NCBI RefSeq assembly: GCF_005116675.2
Contig: NZ_CP050699.1
Coordinates: 5,589,001 to 5,653,000, forward strand
Source of the DNA: Desulfosediminicola ganghwensis
Lineage (GTDB): Bacteria; Desulfobacterota; Desulfobulbia; Desulfobulbales; Desulfocapsaceae
Length of the DNA stretch: 64,000 nt
Reading direction: 5' to 3'
The translations under genes were made by a program, and so were the position numbers. Shown one piece after another: positions 18,126-27,442 of this stretch. Position 1 is the stretch's first letter; the number at the start of each line of letters is the position of its first letter. A model generated the notes under the pieces. That model had not been told where the DNA came from. It was given only the letters and a program-made list of their open reading frames with translations, and made no database searches.

Positions 18126-19775
18126 ATGAAAGATGACGATTTTTTCCGTACTTTAGCGATCCATATATCCAACAGCCTTGAACTCTCCAAGTCACTCAGG
18201 GCTATCTATGATTTTCTCTCCAGGGAATTCCCCCTGGTGGGCATCTCACTTCACCGCTACAACCAGGAAATGCGCTCTATGCAGCTGGATTTCCTGGTAA
18301 CATCCAGGGATTTTCATGAACTGGACCAGATCATTCCGATGGATGATGAAGATATTGAAATCATCATGGAACACGAGCAATGCTCACTGATCAGTTACTC
18401 CCCGACATCTTCCCACAACTGTTTGGCCGCCAAACACCAGCGGGCAATTGCCGAGTACATTCCAACCGGGGATCGTGCCTACCTGGTTGTCATTCTCACT
18501 GCCGGCCAACAGACAGTCGGCCACTTCGCCCTGATTGGAGAAACGGTGGATTGCTTTTGCGAAAAGCATCTGCACAAGCTTAGCCTGGCCAGAATTCCGT
18601 TGAGCCTTGCCATGGTCAATATGCTCCACTACAAGAAAATAAAGATGCTGCAGCAGCGACTCGACGAGAAGAGAAAGCAGCTGGAGGGAGAGGTCGAACT
18701 GTTACGGGATACGGCAATCATCGGCCGGGATGGTGGCTTGCGGGATACCCTCAAAATGGTTGAACAGCTTGCAGGCAAGGAGATCCCGGTGCTCATCCTG
18801 GGTGAAACCGGAACCGGCAAAGAGGTTATAGCCGATGCTGTTCAGAGAGTATCGCCCAGGCGCGGTAAACCGTATGTAAAGGTAAACTGCGGTGCAATCC
18901 CCGAAAGCCTCATGGACAGTGAGCTGTTCGGTTATGAAAAAGGTGCTTTTACCGGAGCACTGACGACAAAGCCGGGGAAGTTTGAACAGGCCGATGGCGG
19001 CACCCTTTTTCTTGATGAGGTGGGAGAACTGTCACCGCAGGCCCAGGTACGACTCCTCAGGGTATTACAAGAGCATGTGGTGGAACGGGTTGGCGGAAGC
19101 AAATCCATAGCCGTGGATGTCAGGATTATAGCCGCAACGAATCGACCTCTCGAAAATATGCTGCAGGATGGAAGCTTCCGCGACGACCTCTTTTACCGCC
19201 TGAATGTCTTCCCTGTCACCTTACCGCCACTCAGGGAAAGAAAACAAGATATCCCCCTGTTGATACATACCTTTGCTCAGGAGTATGCAAAACGAATGAA
19301 GCTTTCCCACGAAATTCAAATTGAGAGCAACTCGCTGGACAGACTGGAGCGATATTCCTGGCCGGGAAATATCAGAGAGCTGAAAAACATTGTCGAAAGG
19401 GCACTCACCTTAAACAACACCAGTCCAGTCGACCTGGCCCGACACCTGCCCAAGGATGACGGCTGGTATCTTACTGAACAGGAAAAGGACGGCTATTTAA
19501 AAAAGCTGATCAAAGAGCAGTTGCTCGAGGTGTTGGATGGAGGGCTGGCAAAGCTTCCAGAGCACAGCAGCGAAAAGTCGCAACATGAGCAAAAAACCGA
19601 ACTGCTCTCACTGGATGAAATCAACACCCGGCATATACGAAATGTTCTCCAGCACTGTCGTGGCAAAATAAGTGGCCCAGGAGGCGCGGCCGAGATACTC
19701 GGCATAAATCCCAATACTCTGAGAAAGAGGATGCAAAAACTGAAGATACCTTTTGGTGGTCGGGAATATGCATGA
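18126..19775 (+). CDS. Sigma-54-dependent activator with GAF-like sensor domain
   Basis: The 549-residue regulator has an N-terminal GAF-like sensor (about 10-165), a coiled linker (170-195), and an AAA+ domain with Walker A GETGTGKE (226-233), the sigma-54 contact loop GAFTGA (273-278) and Walker B GGTLFLDEVGE. A Fis-type helix-turn-helix ends the protein (GGAAEILGINPNTLRKRMQKL). FhlA/NorR-like activators have this layout. It diverges from the TPR-rdhA1 operon, whose promoter is sigma-54 type, so it most likely controls that operon in response to an organohalide or redox signal. The ligand is unknown. Confidence 0.9.
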   Translation: MKDDDFFRTLAIHISNSLELSKSLRAIYDFLSREFPLVGISLHRYNQEMRSMQLDFLVTSRDFHELDQIIPMDDEDIEIIMEHEQCSLISYSPTSSHNCLAAKHQRAIAEYIPTGDRAYLVVILTAGQQTVGHFALIGETVDCFCEKHLHKLSLARIPLSLAMVNMLHYKKIKMLQQRLDEKRKQLEGEVELLRDTAIIGRDGGLRDTLKMVEQLAGKEIPVLILGETGTGKEVIADAVQRVSPRRGKPYVKVNCGAIPESLMDSELFGYEKGAFTGALTTKPGKFEQADGGTLFLDEVGELSPQAQVRLLRVLQEHVVERVGGSKSIAVDVRIIAATNRPLENMLQDGSFRDDLFYRLNVFPVTLPPLRERKQDIPLLIHTFAQEYAKRMKLSHEIQIESNSLDRLERYSWPGNIRELKNIVERALTLNNTSPVDLARHLPKDDGWYLTEQEKDGYLKKLIKEQLLEVLDGGLAKLPEHSSEKSQHEQKTELLSLDEINTRHIRNVLQHCRGKISGPGGAAEILGINPNTLRKRMQKLKIPFGGREYA

Positions 19776-19876
19776 CAGATTGTTGCGGAATGGCCTCGTG
19801 CTGCTGCAACAATCTCGCAATTCCACCATCACAGCTGCTACCCGGAGAAGACCACTCTCCCCATTTACCCGGCAAG

Positions 19877-21493
19877 CTAATGCGCTTTTAGTTTTCGATA
19901 CAAGGTTGCAAGTCCGATCCCAAGCAGTTTTGCCGCTTCCCGCTTGTCGCCCCCTGCCAGTTCCAGTGTTCTTTTAATGTGATCTTTTTCTAATTGCCTT
20001 AAAGTCCTGCAACCTTCTGAACCGGTATAGGAGTCTTCTGCTTGCCGCAGCTCAACAGGCAGGTCCGCCCTGGTTATCATTCCCCTGTCACACAGGGCGG
20101 CAGCTCGGTAAATTACATTTTGCAATTCACGGACATTGCCGGGCCAGTTATATTGAAGTAGTGATTCTGCGGCAGCGGAAGAGAAACCGGTTGCCACGGA
20201 TTGCATCTCATGGGCTGCCTCTTTTAAAAAGCAATGGGCCAAGGGCAAAATATCTGCTGCTCTTTTTCGTAAGGAGGGAATCGTCAGTTCTATTACCCTG
20301 AGGCGGTAATAGAGGTCCTGGCGGAAATTCCCCCCTTTAATCTCATCTGTCAGAACCTTATTCGTTGCGGAGATAATGCGAACCTTTACCTTTCGCGCAC
20401 CGTTCTCCCCTATACGCCTGATCTCCTTTTCCTGTAACACCCGCAACAGCTTGACCTGCATTTTCAGGGAGGTTTCGCCAATCTCATCCAGGAAGAGTGT
20501 GCCGCCCTCCGCCTCTTCAAAAACGCCCTTGTGATCTCTTTCAGCACCTGTAAACGCTCCCTTTGTGTAACCGAAAAGTTCACTCTCCAGCAGCGTCTCG
20601 GAAAATGCACCACAGTTAACTGCAATAAAGGGCTTATTTCCACCGCAGGAGGTGTTGTGGATATAGCGGGCCAGGACCTCCTTCCCCACACCGCTTTCGC
20701 CGGTGATTAAGACAGGAGAGTTGACACGGGCTGTCCTGGAGGCCAGATCAACCACATCCTGCATTGCTTTGCTGCGCACAACCATCCCCTCCAGAAAAGT
20801 CCTCTTTCGTTCGAGATGTTCAAGGCTATGCCGGGTTTTTTTAAGTTGCTGCTCAGTATCACGAATCCGGGAGGTCAGTTCCTCGAGAATATCGTTTGTT
20901 GAAGCCATACCATAGAATGGCAACTGGGTTTGCAAGGTGCTTCCCCATTTTTCTGCATAACGTCCTTCCATTTCACAATATTCATCACCCTTTCCAATAC
21001 ATTTCGTTTCCAGAAAATAGACATCCTTTTGACGTTTGAAGGATTCATAGCCACTGGCAAAACCAGTCAGGGTCCAGCAGACGGCTTCATCTGCCACCCC
21101 GAAATGCATGAGGTGCTGCTCTGCCTCATAGGAATGTTCCAGCCGTGAATGGATAAGGGGTTGGTCGCTTTCACCGTCAGTCTCGGAGATCGCTGTGGTG
21201 AAGACGAGACCATAGAGCATATGCAGATGTGCTCCGCCCTTTGTTGCATGAAAGAGTTTGGGGGATTTACTCTTCAGCATCTCGGCTGTCCTCCAGCCAT
21301 GTGCATAACCATAGCGAGTCAGTACGTTTTTAGCTCCATACTCCCCGAACACCTGAATAAGTTCTTTGCGTAAGAGACCGCGAGATATGGAATCGCCTAT
21401 GAGTACCCGCTGATCAAGAAAAGAGATGATTTTAGTTTCCGAATCAACTTTGAGCAGGTCTTTCAAATGTAATTCTCTCATATCCATCCGCAT
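19877..21493 (-). CDS. XylR/DmpR-type sigma-54 activator with V4R sensor
   Basis: The 538-residue regulator begins with a XylR_N-type domain (about 10-100) and a V4R domain (about 105-180) containing CWTLTGFASGYESF and the Cys-rich CIGKGDEYCEMEG. The AAA+ domain has Walker A GESGVGKE (265-272), GAFTGA (312-317) and GGTLFLDEIGE, followed by a Fis-type helix-turn-helix (KREAAKLLGIGLATLYRKL). XylR, DmpR and relatives bind phenols or other aromatics directly through these N-terminal domains. It diverges from the flavoprotein gene, which has a sigma-54 promoter and TTGAGAA repeats, so that unit is the likely target. Confidence 0.9.
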   Translation of the reverse strand: MRMDMRELHLKDLLKVDSETKIISFLDQRVLIGDSISRGLLRKELIQVFGEYGAKNVLTRYGYAHGWRTAEMLKSKSPKLFHATKGGAHLHMLYGLVFTTAISETDGESDQPLIHSRLEHSYEAEQHLMHFGVADEAVCWTLTGFASGYESFKRQKDVYFLETKCIGKGDEYCEMEGRYAEKWGSTLQTQLPFYGMASTNDILEELTSRIRDTEQQLKKTRHSLEHLERKRTFLEGMVVRSKAMQDVVDLASRTARVNSPVLITGESGVGKEVLARYIHNTSCGGNKPFIAVNCGAFSETLLESELFGYTKGAFTGAERDHKGVFEEAEGGTLFLDEIGETSLKMQVKLLRVLQEKEIRRIGENGARKVKVRIISATNKVLTDEIKGGNFRQDLYYRLRVIELTIPSLRKRAADILPLAHCFLKEAAHEMQSVATGFSSAAAESLLQYNWPGNVRELQNVIYRAAALCDRGMITRADLPVELRQAEDSYTGSEGCRTLRQLEKDHIKRTLELAGGDKREAAKLLGIGLATLYRKLKAH

Positions 21494-21559
21494 TTTTCCT
21501 TATCTGGTTCAGTCCCTTGTTTTTGTTAATAAGAAATTAACATAACAGAATTTTTCAGT

Positions 21560-21586
21560 TTGAGAATCGTTTTCTCAAGTTGAGAA
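21560..21586. promoter_or_regulatory. Triple TTGAGAA upstream activating site
   Basis: TTGAGAA (21560-21566) and its inverse TTCTCAA (21572-21578) form a palindrome, and a third TTGAGAA follows at 21580-21586. The group lies about 65-90 bp upstream of the sigma-54 promoter, the usual place for enhancer-protein sites, and beside the XylR-like regulator gene. Confidence 0.72.
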
Positions 21587-21649
21587 TATATGACAGGCGC
21601 CATACACACAAAAACCCCTAAAAACCTGTTATTGTGCACATATGGCAAA

Positions 21650-21665
21650 TGGCACTCAATTTGCA
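21650..21665 (+). promoter_or_regulatory. Sigma-54 promoter of the flavoprotein-cytochrome operon
   Basis: TGGCAC-N5-TTGCA is a full -24/-12 match about 60 bases before the flavoprotein ATG at 21725. Confidence 0.88.
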
Positions 21666-21724
21666 ACTCCAGTCTCAATCAATGCTGGGCCTATGCCCTG
21701 ACAAAAAAACAACAGGAGATGAGG

Positions 21725-23431
21725 ATGGGTAAGAATACGAAAACAGATCTTTCAAGACGTACGTTTCTCAAAACCAGCGCAGTTGGTGCGGCAACACTGG
21801 CTACCGCAGCAGCTTTTCCCGGCGCTGTCAGCGCGAAAGAAAAAGAAGCAAAAGCCGTTGGTGAATGTGAAAGCAAATGGAGTTGGGAAAAACCGGCTAA
21901 GCCAATTCCTGCCAGCAAAATAAAAGAAACGGTTTCAACCGATGTTGTCGTTATTGGCGCGGGCCTGTCTGGTATAGTGGCGGCACTTTCTGCAGCAGAG
22001 CAGGGTGCCAGGGTATGTTTGGTGGAAAAGAACAAAAGCTGGGCAGCACGTGGAGGGCATATCACTGCTTTTGACAGTAATGTGCAGAAACAACTCGGCA
22101 TTGAAAATGACTACCGGCAGATCATTCGTGCCTGGGTGGCCTGGGCACAGGGACGTGTCGATGAAAAACTTCTCTGGGACTTCGCCAGAAAAAGTGGCGG
22201 CTGCATGGATTGGGCAACAGAAATAGGTAAAAAGCACGGGCTTGAGGTGACCATGTGGGAAGGCTATTACAAAGGGCCAGACTACACGGAGTTCCCGGTC
22301 ACCCATTTCTTCCACGAAGAAGATGCCGACCTTTCCTATGTTTATGGACACTCCAAGGGTATTGGCAACATCACCTTGCTGCCTGTACTCGAAAAAGAGG
22401 CCATATCCCAAGGGGTGAAATTCATGTACAAAACCCCCGCGGTGCAGATTCTGAAAGACGCACAGGGAAGAGCGGCCGGGATCATTGCGGGCAAGCCGGG
22501 CAAATACACCAGAATAAATGCAAAAAACGTCATTATTGCCACTGGCGACTATGCTTCCAACAATGAGATGGTCGAGCGCTTCTCGCCATTTAGCCTGAAT
22601 GCTGACGCCCAGATCTACTTTCCCAATAAGTGCAATACTGGTGATGGTATGATCATGGCTATGCAGGCAGGTGGCGCGATGCAGAAACATGAGCCGCATG
22701 CAGCCGTAATTCACCTGGAGGCGGGAGCTGCAAGCTACGGCTTTCTGCATGTAAACGCCAATGGTGAACGTTTTAAAAACGAGGATGTCAATACCCAGTC
22801 CAAGAGCTGCACCAAGGAACTGGAGCCGGAGGGAATCGCCTGGACCATTTACGATAAGAACTGGGCCAATCAGGTCAAAGAGCAGGTGGATTCAAATCTC
22901 GCAGGCGGACTGTTCTATGGGCAGATGTGGCAGCCGTGGGGTAATGGCTGGAATCAGGAAGTGGAGGAAATGACCCAGCAGGCGCATATCAAGGACGGAA
23001 AAGTCCTCGTTGCAGACACCATCGAAGAACTCGCCAGGAAGATGAATGTGCCGGTCAAGAAGCTGGTTGCAACCATCAACCGTTACAATGAATTGCATAA
23101 AATGCAGGATGATCCGGATTACGGTAAACGCAAGGAACTGCTGACCCCGATAGCAAATCCTCCGTTTTATGCAGGAAAACTCGCCAGTACCCTGCTCACC
23201 ATGTGCGGTGGCCTGAGAACCGACAGCAGCCTCCTGGTTATGGATGAAAATGATACCCCGATTGAAGGGTTGTATGTTGTAGGTGCCGCTCAGGGTGAGT
23301 TTTTTGCAAACGATTATCCGACCATCTGCCCGGGAATCGGACACGGCCGTTGTCTGACTTTCGGCAGGATGGCAGGGCTCATGGCAGCAGGAAAAGATCC
23401 TGAAAAACTTATCCCATCAATAAAAGTGTGA
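21725..23431 (+). CDS. Tat-exported FAD-dependent reductase (fumarate-reductase flavoprotein family)
   Basis: The 568-residue flavoprotein starts at 21725 (AGGAG six bases upstream; a longer open frame to 21590 would include the promoter). It has a twin-arginine signal SRRTFLKTSA (about residues 9-18), an FAD-binding motif VVVIGAGLSGIVAALSAAEQGA, and the family end motif with CPGIGHGRCLTFGRMAG. FAD_binding_2 proteins of this type reduce C=C bonds of enoates such as fumarate, methacrylate, urocanate or cinnamate in the periplasm. The multiheme cytochrome gene overlaps its stop, so the pair probably forms a terminal reductase fed from the quinone pool. The substrate may be aromatic, given the XylR-like regulator. 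Confidence 0.88.
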   Translation: MGKNTKTDLSRRTFLKTSAVGAATLATAAAFPGAVSAKEKEAKAVGECESKWSWEKPAKPIPASKIKETVSTDVVVIGAGLSGIVAALSAAEQGARVCLVEKNKSWAARGGHITAFDSNVQKQLGIENDYRQIIRAWVAWAQGRVDEKLLWDFARKSGGCMDWATEIGKKHGLEVTMWEGYYKGPDYTEFPVTHFFHEEDADLSYVYGHSKGIGNITLLPVLEKEAISQGVKFMYKTPAVQILKDAQGRAAGIIAGKPGKYTRINAKNVIIATGDYASNNEMVERFSPFSLNADAQIYFPNKCNTGDGMIMAMQAGGAMQKHEPHAAVIHLEAGAASYGFLHVNANGERFKNEDVNTQSKSCTKELEPEGIAWTIYDKNWANQVKEQVDSNLAGGLFYGQMWQPWGNGWNQEVEEMTQQAHIKDGKVLVADTIEELARKMNVPVKKLVATINRYNELHKMQDDPDYGKRKELLTPIANPPFYAGKLASTLLTMCGGLRTDSSLLVMDENDTPIEGLYVVGAAQGEFFANDYPTICPGIGHGRCLTFGRMAGLMAAGKDPEKLIPSIKV

Positions 23432-23955
23432 TGTTGATCATGTTTAAAGACCTGGTGAAACTTCAGGCGGCAACTTTTCTGGCGGCAGCGCTTTTGGTCT
23501 GTTTCAGCGGCGTATTCAGCAAGGCGTCGGCGGACGCCTCGTGTGCAAGGTCCTGCCATATCATCGAGCCTTATGTTGAAAGTGTACGTGATATAACCCT
23601 GCTTGCTTACGCCCATGCCGAGGCTGGCCTGTCTTGCATAGACTGTCATGAGCAAACGGAAGAGACTCAAGTTTACGAACAGAAAATCTGGGACAGGGGG
23701 GAATATGACGATCCCCTTCCTGCCAGAGAGTATGACTCTGATTTTTGCTTCCGTTGCCATGATTCTTATGAAACGTTAGCTGATAAAACAAAAGACTTTG
23801 CAGAAAAATATGATAAGAACCCTCATGACTCGCATCTTGAGGAGCCTGACTGCTACGAATGTCATCGTGTCCATAAGCCGTCAAACTTTATCTGTGCCGG
23901 ATGTCACACTGCGAACTGGCAGGAGAGGTTGCCACAAGGCTGGACTGCCGAATAA
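23431..23955 (+). CDS. Periplasmic multiheme cytochrome c partner of the flavoprotein
   Basis: The 174-residue protein has an N-terminal signal or anchor helix (QAATFLAAALLVCFSGVFS) and four canonical heme sites: CIDCH, CFRCH, CYECH and CAGCH. A fifth possible site, CARSCH, has three residues between the cysteines and would be a CX3CH variant. The length and single N-terminal helix resemble NapC/NrfH or the tetraheme partner of methacrylate reductase. Its start overlaps the flavoprotein stop (TGATG), so the two are coupled. It probably carries electrons to the flavoprotein. An internal ATG at 23440 is an alternative start. Confidence 0.85.
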   Translation: MLIMFKDLVKLQAATFLAAALLVCFSGVFSKASADASCARSCHIIEPYVESVRDITLLAYAHAEAGLSCIDCHEQTEETQVYEQKIWDRGEYDDPLPAREYDSDFCFRCHDSYETLADKTKDFAEKYDKNPHDSHLEEPDCYECHRVHKPSNFICAGCHTANWQERLPQGWTAE

Positions 23956-23960
23956 AGCCT

Positions 23961-23994
23961 GTAAAAAGGGGTGGGATCCTCCACCCCTTTTTAC
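23961..23994 (+). terminator. Rho-independent terminator after the cytochrome gene
   Basis: A perfect 14-bp stem (23961-23974 with 23981-23994) with a six-base loop and a run of five T within the right arm follows the stop codon by a few bases. Confidence 0.85.
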
Positions 23995-24022
23995 AGACTA
24001 TCATAGAGCCGTATGCGTCCAT

Positions 24023-24073
24023 TGCATTGAAACTTTCGGAAGATAAAATGTATTTTCCGAAAATTTCAATGCA
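24023..24073. repeat. Long imperfect palindrome, 19-bp arms
   Basis: Arms at 24023-24041 and 24055-24073 pair with one mismatch around a 13-base A/T-rich loop. It lies just behind the terminator and has no U tract, so it is not needed for termination. It could be a small mobile palindrome or a regulatory hairpin; I see no second copy in the window. Confidence 0.6.
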
Positions 24074-24518
24074 CTTCTGTCACTTCCCTGCAGTCTCAGT
24101 ATCAATATGACGATGCCAGCTTGAACCAACTTGTGTAATGGGGCTGGCAGGTAAGATCTCACAACAGACTTTTCCAGGAATCCCGACCGTTTTAGAGGGC
24201 AGCCGATTTCCCTCCTGTAGATGTGCAAAAAACCAGTCTCCTGGAATTAATCATGGATTTGTCCCGGAAAATACGCTTAATGGGTTGAGGAGGTTATTCA
24301 TTTGAACACTTCCAGGATATGCATGTGTGAATCTGGAAGATCAAGTTCCTGGTCACAGAAACACCAAACAGTACAATCCGCCTCCGAGATGATTGAAAAG
24401 GGAAAGATGGTCAAAGACGTTTACCGGGCTGGGGGAAGCAGTCGATCCAGGCACTGCAGTGCTTCGAAATTCTGGCTAAACATACAGTAAGCAGCTGTCA
24501 TTGAGTCGATGACCGAAA
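24074..24518. other. Gene-free leader of the MalT-like regulator
   Basis: About 445 bp with no supportable gene. It presumably contains the promoter of the regulator gene at 24519, but no clear -35/-10 pair or sigma-54 site stands out. Confidence 0.4.
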
Positions 24519-27257
24519 ATGGCAAGTTTTAATATGGACACGTTGCTGATAACCAAATTTCACAGACCTCATCTTCCGGGCGAGACTGTTACAAGGCCAC
24601 GCCTCAGTGACAAACTGTCGTCCACGGCCAGGGTGTCTCTGATCTGTGCACCAGCCGGATTCGGGAAAACCACCCTCGCCAGCACCTGGCTCAGCCGGCA
24701 AAAAGCTGCTGCTGCCTGGCTATCCCTGGATGAAAACGACAATGAGGCGCAACGCTTTTTCAGCTACCTGTTTACAGCCTTGAACCGTATTGTGCCCGAT
24801 ATTGCCACAAAATCCCTCGACCTTCTAAAATCACCAATTCCAGCCATAATAACTTCAGCAATTACACAACTGATCAACGACCTCGAACAGGCAGGCCATA
24901 CTCTCATCCTGGCCCTTGACGATTACCACCTGATCGAAAATCAGGAGATACATGAAGCCATTAGTTTTTTAATCAACCACCAGCCACAACACCTTCACCT
25001 GCTTATCATCAGCCGTACAGCCCCCCCGTTGCCAATTGCCAGGCTACGTGCTAAAAACCAGCTCAATGAGCTTGGAACCGAAGACTTGCGTTTTAACACA
25101 GAGGAGACCTGCGCCTTTCTCAACCGTGCCATGGCGCTGAGTCTGACAGGAGAACAGATCTCCAGACTGGAAAAACAATCCGAAGGATGGGTTACGGGAT
25201 TGCAACTTGCCGCCCTGTCCCTGAGGGACCTCCCGGAGGCCAATGCATTCATCGACAATCTGTCAGGCGAGGATCGTCACATCACGGATTATCTTATAAG
25301 TGAAGTTATTGCCCATCAGAAAAAAGAACTACAGGAATTCCTGATTCGGACCTCTATTCTTAAACGGATGAATGCGGATATCTGTGACAACCTGCTTGGA
25401 ATTACCAACAGCCAGCAGATTCTTGAGCAAATGGAAAAGGACAATCTGTTCATCATCCCCCTGGACAATTCCCGCTGCTGGTACCGCTATCACCATCTTT
25501 TTGCCCAAATGCTCAATAACCGCCTGCGTAGTGGTGACCAACAACAGCTCACCCATCTTCACCGACAAGCGGCAAATTGGTTTATGGCCCATGATATGTG
25601 GGAAGAAGCCATCGATCACGCACTGGAAGCAAAGGATTATGATCAGGTCATCAACCGTCTGGAGACGAACATCGACCAGATTCTGGCCCGGGGGGATTTC
25701 CACATTTACCTCCAGTGGTTCAATAAAGTTCCCGCAAACTATCTGCCTCCGGCCCTGACCCTGCATCAGTTGTTCTTTCTTCATGAAATGGGGGAGTTTG
25801 AAGCATTTGATCAATGCTTGCGACGCATTGAAAAACAACTCAGGCCACCAGCAGATTGCAAGCCTGGACAAGAAACTGCACAACATGGGATTCTTTCAGC
25901 CATCAAGGGGATTCGCAGTGCATCGTTCTTTGCCGTTGACGAAGCGAGAGTCCATTTGAACGACGCGCTGACCAGGCTTGACGAGGGGCAGAGTTTCTGG
26001 CGTATCCTTGCTCTCGGTTGCTACGGATTTTGCCACAGGGTCAGCGGCAACCACAGTGAGGCAATAGAGATTTTCAAACACGCCGCCGCAATGGCGCTGA
26101 AGGCAAATCTCCCTTTCTGCTTTTTTATGGATTCGATCGCTCTGACCAAACTTTACCTGGATTATGGGCAACTGGAACAAGCATTGCAGACCTGCCGAAT
26201 GGTGGTTGACTACAGCACGGGTGACGACGGAGAAGTTCCTTTTTCCGGCCTTGCCCATGTGGTCATGGGACAACTGCTCTACCATTCCGGCGAGCTTATT
26301 CAGGCAGAACAACACCTCAGGCACGGCTTGAAAAGAGTATGCAAAGATGGCGACGTATTTTCAATCGTTGATGCCTATCTGACCCTGGCACGGTGTCTGC
26401 TCAATCAGGGGAAACCGGAACAAAGCATCGCGGCAATAAATGAGATGAGCACCACCATCGGCAGCCTGGCGCCTTCACGTGCGGTGACCATTATCGCCAG
26501 ATCCTGTAAAGCCCTGATTCAAACCTTGAGTGGCCGGCCCGACCTGGCTGACAGGTCGTTTTCGCAAAACGATCAGCAGTATCTTGCAGGAAAAAGATAT
26601 CCTGATCTATACCCACTGAACTTTCAGGGAATCTACCGCACCGGCCAGCAGCCTCTGACCTTTTACTCAAACGTCACCCACCTCATTACCGCCAAACTAG
26701 CCATCGAAAAAGGGAGGCCGGAGGATGCACTTGTCCTACTCAATGAGCTCGTTGCAAAGTGTGACGAAAAAACCAGCCTGCTGTTTCGATCCGAAGTACT
26801 GATCCAGGTGGCTTTAGCCCATCGCTTGCTCAGCCGTGAGCAACGGGCGCTGCACAGTCTGGGTAAAGCAATAGCCCTGGTCGCACCTGAAAACTACTGC
26901 CAGATATTCATAAGAGAGGGACGGGCCCTGTATGAGCTGCTGAAGCAGCTGGTCCAGATCACCGCTGATTGCGAAACCGTGTCTTTCATCAATGTATTAT
27001 TAAAAAGAATTTCCTGTTCCGGCTGTTCTCTAAAAGCACAGCAGCCTCTTTTCGATCTGACCCCGCGTGAGGTAGAAGTCCTGAGCTACCTGACCAAAGG
27101 CAAGAGTTATCGGGAAACAGCCGGGCAACTGTTTGTCTCCGTCAACACTCTGAAAACACACGCCAAAAGAATATACAGCAAATTAGGTGTCGGCAACCGG
27201 ACACAGGCGATCAATAAAGCCAAAGAACTCAGTCTGCTTCCACCGTATTCATCCTGA
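24519..27257 (+). CDS. MalT-type LuxR-family ATP-dependent transcriptional activator
   Basis: The 912-residue regulator has the STAND-type P-loop CAPAGFGKTTLAS (about residues 43-55), a long helical TPR-like sensor region (about 400-830) and a C-terminal LuxR helix-turn-helix (LTPREVEVLSYLTKGKSYRE to YSKLGVGNRTQAINKAKEL). MalT-like proteins (LAL type) bind an inducer in the TPR part, oligomerise with ATP and activate sigma-70 promoters. It lies immediately upstream of rdhA2 on the same strand, so rdhA2 is the likely target. Known rdh regulators are mostly CRP/FNR (RdhK), MarR or two-component types, so this type is unusual here. Confidence 0.9.
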   Translation: MASFNMDTLLITKFHRPHLPGETVTRPRLSDKLSSTARVSLICAPAGFGKTTLASTWLSRQKAAAAWLSLDENDNEAQRFFSYLFTALNRIVPDIATKSLDLLKSPIPAIITSAITQLINDLEQAGHTLILALDDYHLIENQEIHEAISFLINHQPQHLHLLIISRTAPPLPIARLRAKNQLNELGTEDLRFNTEETCAFLNRAMALSLTGEQISRLEKQSEGWVTGLQLAALSLRDLPEANAFIDNLSGEDRHITDYLISEVIAHQKKELQEFLIRTSILKRMNADICDNLLGITNSQQILEQMEKDNLFIIPLDNSRCWYRYHHLFAQMLNNRLRSGDQQQLTHLHRQAANWFMAHDMWEEAIDHALEAKDYDQVINRLETNIDQILARGDFHIYLQWFNKVPANYLPPALTLHQLFFLHEMGEFEAFDQCLRRIEKQLRPPADCKPGQETAQHGILSAIKGIRSASFFAVDEARVHLNDALTRLDEGQSFWRILALGCYGFCHRVSGNHSEAIEIFKHAAAMALKANLPFCFFMDSIALTKLYLDYGQLEQALQTCRMVVDYSTGDDGEVPFSGLAHVVMGQLLYHSGELIQAEQHLRHGLKRVCKDGDVFSIVDAYLTLARCLLNQGKPEQSIAAINEMSTTIGSLAPSRAVTIIARSCKALIQTLSGRPDLADRSFSQNDQQYLAGKRYPDLYPLNFQGIYRTGQQPLTFYSNVTHLITAKLAIEKGRPEDALVLLNELVAKCDEKTSLLFRSEVLIQVALAHRLLSREQRALHSLGKAIALVAPENYCQIFIREGRALYELLKQLVQITADCETVSFINVLLKRISCSGCSLKAQQPLFDLTPREVEVLSYLTKGKSYRETAGQLFVSVNTLKTHAKRIYSKLGVGNRTQAINKAKELSLLPPYSS

Positions 27258-27311
27258 AAAAAACCTCCGCAAATTTCCTTTTCCCGGTCTATCACCCTTT
27301 TGGGTGACTTT

Positions 27312-27347
27312 CATCAAAAAGCAAAATCACCCGTAGGGGTGTTTTAT
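27312..27347 (+). terminator. Terminator-like hairpin after the MalT-like gene
   Basis: AAAATCACCC, a short GTA loop and GGGGTGTTTT form an A/T-flanked stem ending in T residues. A second hairpin, TCACCC-TTTT-GGGTGA, lies 30 bp upstream. Together they may end the regulator transcript or act as operator elements before rdhA2. Confidence 0.55.
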
Positions 27348-27442
27348 TAATCCCCCCTCCCTCTAATATACACTCCCAAAAATCGATCTAGGCGCAGGGA
27401 ACCAATATCCCTGTATTTTTTTAAACGATGGGAGGTATAAAC

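Noticed and set aside
27258-27320. Sigma-54 promoter before rdhA2
   Set aside because: I looked for the TGGCAC-N5-TTGC pattern as found before cluster 1 and did not find it; the MalT-type regulator points to a sigma-70 promoter.
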